Positions 61,008 to 64,000 of a DNA stretch of 64,000 nucleotides are shown piece after piece. This DNA comes from Diplocloster modestus (lineage in GTDB: Bacteria; Bacillota; Clostridia; Lachnospirales; Lachnospiraceae). Both the position numbers and the translations under genes were made by a program. The stretch is from assembly GCF_019042245.1 (NCBI RefSeq), contig NZ_JAHQCX010000015.1:62001-126000 (forward strand), written 5' to 3'. Position 1 is the stretch's first letter. The number at the start of each line of letters is the position of its first letter. The notes below the pieces were generated by a model. That model saw only the letters and a list, made by a program, of their open reading frames with translations. It was not told where the DNA came from and searched no databases.

Positions 61008-62479
61008 CCCTGCACCTTCTTTCCCGTATCAATCATCATTTTCAGAACTGTTATGAGCACTATGTAAACTTCCAGTCTTCCGATAAACATCCCCGCTGTG
61101 GCAGTCCATAACACACCGGCTGGAGCATCATATCCAGTAATTCCTGCCGACAGCCCTACCGTACTGATCGCTGAGGAGAATTCAAACATGGAATCCTGTA
61201 TTGAATACCCATAACAGCAGAATATAAATGTCCCGATCATAAATAAAAACATATACAGGACAAAGTAGTTGCTGACTGCACTTTTTTCTTCCTCTTTTAG
61301 TATCACCTTATCCCCGCACCGGTTGACGGTTCTGGGACGGATCACACGGTCCGGCGACAGACGGTCCTGCAACGTCCAGAACATTTCTTTCACTACCAGA
61401 TATACCCGGTATTGCTTAATCCCTCCGGCCGTGGAGCCCGCCCCGCCGCCGATCAGCATCAGAAGCGTCATGAGCAGCATCAGAGCTGGGCTGAATGTCC
61501 GGAAACTGTCTACCGTCTGAAACCCCGTGGTCGTCATGGCGGAAACGGCCTGAAACACTGCGTTTCGAATACTCTCCGGTACCGATAAAGCAAACTGGCG
61601 CAGCATCAGCACGGCCGCCGCTGCGATAGCCGCCGGGTAGACCACTAACTGAAACCGGAATTCGCTATGGGAAACCACTTTCTTAAATTCCCCCTTCACC
61701 AGTGCCAGGTGGACCAGGAAACCGGTGCCGCCCAGGAGCATCAGTACAATCGTTACGATCTCGATTCCCAGATTCTGATAGTAGCCGATACTGGACGCTT
61801 TCGTGGAAAAGCCTCCGGTGGACACAGCGGCGATGGAATGGTTCAGGGCATCGAACCAGTTCATTCCGAAAACCATGTATAGTATTGTTCCACCGATAAT
61901 ATAACCGGAATAGATGGAAATAATTACCCGGGCCGATTTAACCAGATTGGGAGCCATCTGGTCATGTCCTTCCGCCTCAAACAGCCGCATACCATAATAA
62001 TCGGTGATGACGGACATGACCACCAGAACTAACCCCACGCCTCCCACAAATAACATAATACTCCGGAACATCAAAAAAAGGTGGGGGGCCTCCTCCACAT
62101 TGACTACAGAAAGTCCGGTAGTACTGTATCCGCTGGTACACTCAAAAACCGATTGCGTAAAATTATAGTTACCGGTCATCATAAATGGTACCGCACTGAC
62201 CAGAATGGCCAGTGCCCAGGACAGTGTTACGATCATTGCCGCCTGATTCTTTTTCAGCCTCCCCCAGGCTTCTTCCTTTAAAAGCTCATAAACCAGATAC
62301 CCGGCGATGACCGAAGTGATACCTGGCAGCAGGAAACATTTGGCATATTCCGCTTCCTGCGGATATACCGGCAGCAAAAGCAGAGGCAGCAGTAACGCTA
62401 CCCCTACCAGAATACTTGTTATTCCAAGATACCGGATGATCAGCCGGTATCCGTTACCGTGTGACTGTTTCCGAGGCAT
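60971..62479 (-). CDS. trkH: TrkH/KtrB-type potassium transporter
   Basis: This 502-residue membrane protein has the four pore-loop repeats of the Trk/Ktr superfamily (e.g. TSGYSTTGLS, VSTGGFST, MTTTGFQT, STVGLSAGI). It imports potassium with sodium or protons, gated by RCK proteins, two of which are encoded just upstream. Its ATG directly follows the RCK stop (TAA then ATG), with GGAGG inside that gene. Its end overlaps kdpD, so RCK, TrkH and KdpD are translated together. Confidence 0.94.
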   Translation of the reverse strand: MPRKQSHGNGYRLIIRYLGITSILVGVALLLPLLLLPVYPQEAEYAKCFLLPGITSVIAGYLVYELLKEEAWGRLKKNQAAMIVTLSWALAILVSAVPFMMTGNYNFTQSVFECTSGYSTTGLSVVNVEEAPHLFLMFRSIMLFVGGVGLVLVVMSVITDYYGMRLFEAEGHDQMAPNLVKSARVIISIYSGYIIGGTILYMVFGMNWFDALNHSIAAVSTGGFSTKASSIGYYQNLGIEIVTIVLMLLGGTGFLVHLALVKGEFKKVVSHSEFRFQLVVYPAAIAAAAVLMLRQFALSVPESIRNAVFQAVSAMTTTGFQTVDSFRTFSPALMLLMTLLMLIGGGAGSTAGGIKQYRVYLVVKEMFWTLQDRLSPDRVIRPRTVNRCGDKVILKEEEKSAVSNYFVLYMFLFMIGTFIFCCYGYSIQDSMFEFSSAISTVGLSAGITGYDAPAGVLWTATAGMFIGRLEVYIVLITVLKMMIDTGKKVQGWRRGIRNRFLK

Positions 62480-63145
62480 TTACTCATTACCTCCTGAAAA
62501 CTGATGGATCATCTCCTGCTGTCCAAGCTTCGACGATATCACCAGCAATTTATCTTTTTCCTGTATCCTTGTGGAGCCATTCGGAACGATCATATGATTC
62601 TCCCGGATGATACAGCTGATGATTACATTTTCCGGAATATCCAGTTCTTTAATCTGACAGTTGCAGACGGGATAGGAATCATGCACCTGCAGTTCCGTTA
62701 ACACGATCTGATCTTCTTTCAATTCCAGCGACTTCCTGAAATTGTCCAGTGTAGTGGCCTCCGCGATCATGTGGGCCACCTCGTAGGTTGCGCTGATAAC
62801 CGTATTAATTCCCAGTGCTCTGAATATTTCTACGTTCTTCGGATTGGAAACGACACAGACGGTCTTTTTTATGTGATAGAGCTTTTTCGCCATCTGACAG
62901 ATCTCAAAATTGTCAGCATCATCCGGTTTGAGGGCAATCAGTACATCGAAATCCTCGATCTGCGCATCATCCATGACGGATTTCCTACACGGGTCCCCGC
63001 AGATTACCGGAAGGTTGTGGGTGTATGCCAGATATTTGCAGAACTCATCATCGTCGTTGATCACCACGACCCTGTGATGTTTTTCCAGCAGATTGGCTAT
63101 CAGAAAATCCGCTTTTGTCCTTCCTCCGGCCACTATCATGTCCAT
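62480..63145 (-). CDS. trkA: TrkA-like RCK protein with ligand-binding C-domain
   Basis: This 221-residue protein has a Rossmann RCK_N domain (1-125: MDMIVAGGRTKADF, INDDDEFCKYLA) and a TrkA_C domain (about 140-215). The usual GxGxxG loop is altered to AGGRTK, so nucleotide binding may be weak. RCK proteins form rings that gate TrkH on ATP/ADP, NAD or, in some families, c-di-AMP binding. It pairs with the shorter RCK protein 36 nt upstream, like CeoB/CeoC pairs. Confidence 0.9.
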   Translation of the reverse strand: MDMIVAGGRTKADFLIANLLEKHHRVVVINDDDEFCKYLAYTHNLPVICGDPCRKSVMDDAQIEDFDVLIALKPDDADNFEICQMAKKLYHIKKTVCVVSNPKNVEIFRALGINTVISATYEVAHMIAEATTLDNFRKSLELKEDQIVLTELQVHDSYPVCNCQIKELDIPENVIISCIIRENHMIVPNGSTRIQEKDKLLVISSKLGQQEMIHQFSGGNE

Positions 63146-63181
63146 TTCTTCACACTTCCAGACTTCAATTTATTCATTCTC

Positions 63182-63622
63182 TTATGCCTCTGCATGGCTG
63201 AGACGTTCAAATTCATTTACCGAAAGACGGAACGGATAGATCACCCGGATTCCATAGCCTTCGATTATATCTTCCATATTGGGATCGTTCAGCCTCATAT
63301 ATACATTGGGGACCTGGTAGATCCTCCCCGCCATCTGGCACACCAGACTGTTGATATTATCCCGCTCGGCGGCCGCTATCACCATATCCGCATTCCCGAT
63401 TCCGGCTTTTTCCAGCAGATTCTTATCCGTTCCGTCACCAGTGATCTGATACCCGCTGAAATTATCAGGAAGCTGCCCAAATGCCGTCTCGTCTTTATCG
63501 ATTACGATCGTATCATATCCCTTATCGCATAAACTGCCGGCCAGGTTCGCACCTAATCTTCCGCAGCCAATCACCAGCGCTGTCTGCCGTTTCTTTCTCA
63601 TTAAATGGCTATTCTTAAACAT
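63182..63622 (-). CDS. Short TrkA-like RCK_N protein
   Basis: This 146-residue protein is essentially one RCK_N domain with an intact NAD loop (VIGCGRLGANLAG) and TGDGTDKNLLEKAGIG. It lacks the TrkA_C domain. Together with the following RCK protein it makes up the gating ring of the TrkH transporter: intact nucleotide loop here, ligand-binding C-domain there (inference). GGAAGGA precedes the ATG. Confidence 0.88.
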   Translation of the reverse strand: MFKNSHLMRKKRQTALVIGCGRLGANLAGSLCDKGYDTIVIDKDETAFGQLPDNFSGYQITGDGTDKNLLEKAGIGNADMVIAAAERDNINSLVCQMAGRIYQVPNVYMRLNDPNMEDIIEGYGIRVIYPFRLSVNEFERLSHAEA

Positions 63623-63748
63623 AAGGCGTTCCTTCCTTTCCTTTGATAATTTTATTATATTAGCAAAGGAATTAAGATACCATGCATTTTGTCACGGCAG
63701 ATGTTAAGATTGTGTAAAGATAGCGGCTTTGCAATTTACGCCACTATT

Positions 63749-64000
63749 CTACTTTAAAATGCCGTCCAGCGCAAGGTTGACTTCTAATACATTTACCCGC
63801 TTTTCCCCGAAAATCCCCAGAAATTTTCCGTCCGTATACTTAACAATCACCTGTCTAAGCTCCTCTTCGGATATTCCTCTGGATTCTGCGATTCTCGGCA
63901 CCTGATACTCAGCCGCAGCAGGAGAAATATGAGGGTCCAGTCCGGAACCCGAGCTGGTGACAAGATCAACCGGTATCGCTTCCCCGTCTCTTTGTGGATT
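63749..64000 (-). CDS. kdpC: KdpC, C-terminal part (cut by window edge)
   Basis: About 83 codons are visible. VDLVTSSGSGLDPHISPAAA is the KdpC signature, and the chain ends normally in NVLEVNLALDGILK. KdpC is the small subunit of the KdpFABC potassium-pumping ATPase. It lies 126 nt upstream of the RCK-TrkH-kdpDE genes in the same direction, so kdpFAB presumably lie beyond the window. Confidence 0.93.
   Translation of the reverse strand, partial: NPQRDGEAIPVDLVTSSGSGLDPHISPAAAEYQVPRIAESRGISEEELRQVIVKYTDGKFLGIFGEKRVNVLEVNLALDGILK

Noticed and set aside
1-64000. CRISPR arrays, tRNA or rRNA genes
   Set aside because: I saw no regularly spaced short repeats, no cloverleaf-like tRNA ends and no rRNA-like conserved stretches on either strand.

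Overview
The window looks like chromosome of an anaerobic Clostridia (Firmicutes), most likely a gut Lachnospiraceae. Clues are near-even GC, strong AGGAGG ribosome sites, TTGACA/TATAAT-type promoters, very large PAS and hybrid histidine kinases, a DarA c-di-AMP receptor, and a selenium-linked purine-degradation locus. The genus cannot be fixed from sequence alone.

Region 1 (1-12.5 kb) is a purine/ureide catabolism locus read outward from a control region at 6.4-6.75 kb. Leftward run ssnA, ygfK, yqeB and a xanthine dehydrogenase cut by the window edge. Rightward run a YheO/DauR-type regulator, ygeX, ygeY, ygeW and a carbamate kinase. Together they fit oxidation and ring opening of purines, breakdown through 2,3-diaminopropionate to pyruvate and ammonia, and ATP recovery from carbamoyl phosphate. 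An EamA exporter, two more fold-type-II PLP enzymes, a LytTR regulator and an NCS2 purine permease follow (12.5-18.9 kb).

Region 2 (19-22.6 kb) holds a ferritin with a tiny coupled Bfd-like [2Fe-2S] gene, an ECF sigma/anti-sigma pair with a paralogous lipoprotein, and two transposase remnants.

Region 3 (22.6-41.4 kb) is a signalling island. A single leftward run encodes a REC-GGDEF-EAL-REC-GGDEF protein, a lone Hpt phosphotransfer protein, a double-winged-helix GntR regulator and three large hybrid histidine kinases with different sensors. A paralogous double-GntR gene points the other way. Beyond it are a stunted solute-binding lipoprotein, a decapitated hybrid kinase and an IS66 remnant.

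Region 4 (41.5-52.8 kb) is a biotin-dependent catabolic operon: biotin carboxylase fused to a cytidylate-kinase-like domain, PxpB, PxpC, a biotin carrier, PxpA, a DUF1097 membrane protein, a class-III aminotransferase and an iron alcohol dehydrogenase. A biotin ligase and a PucR regulator flank it, with pduL next. I infer ATP/bicarbonate-dependent opening of a lactam to an omega-amino acid, then transamination and reduction. This is the best candidate for an undescribed system.

Region 5 (52.8-57.6 kb) holds a PadR-HAAS-DUF4097 envelope module with TASGNI-type repeats, then dapA, an unknown gene and darA, ending in a 426-bp near-perfect palindrome. Region 6 (57.6-64 kb) is a potassium locus in which two RCK proteins and TrkH sit between kdpC and kdpDE.
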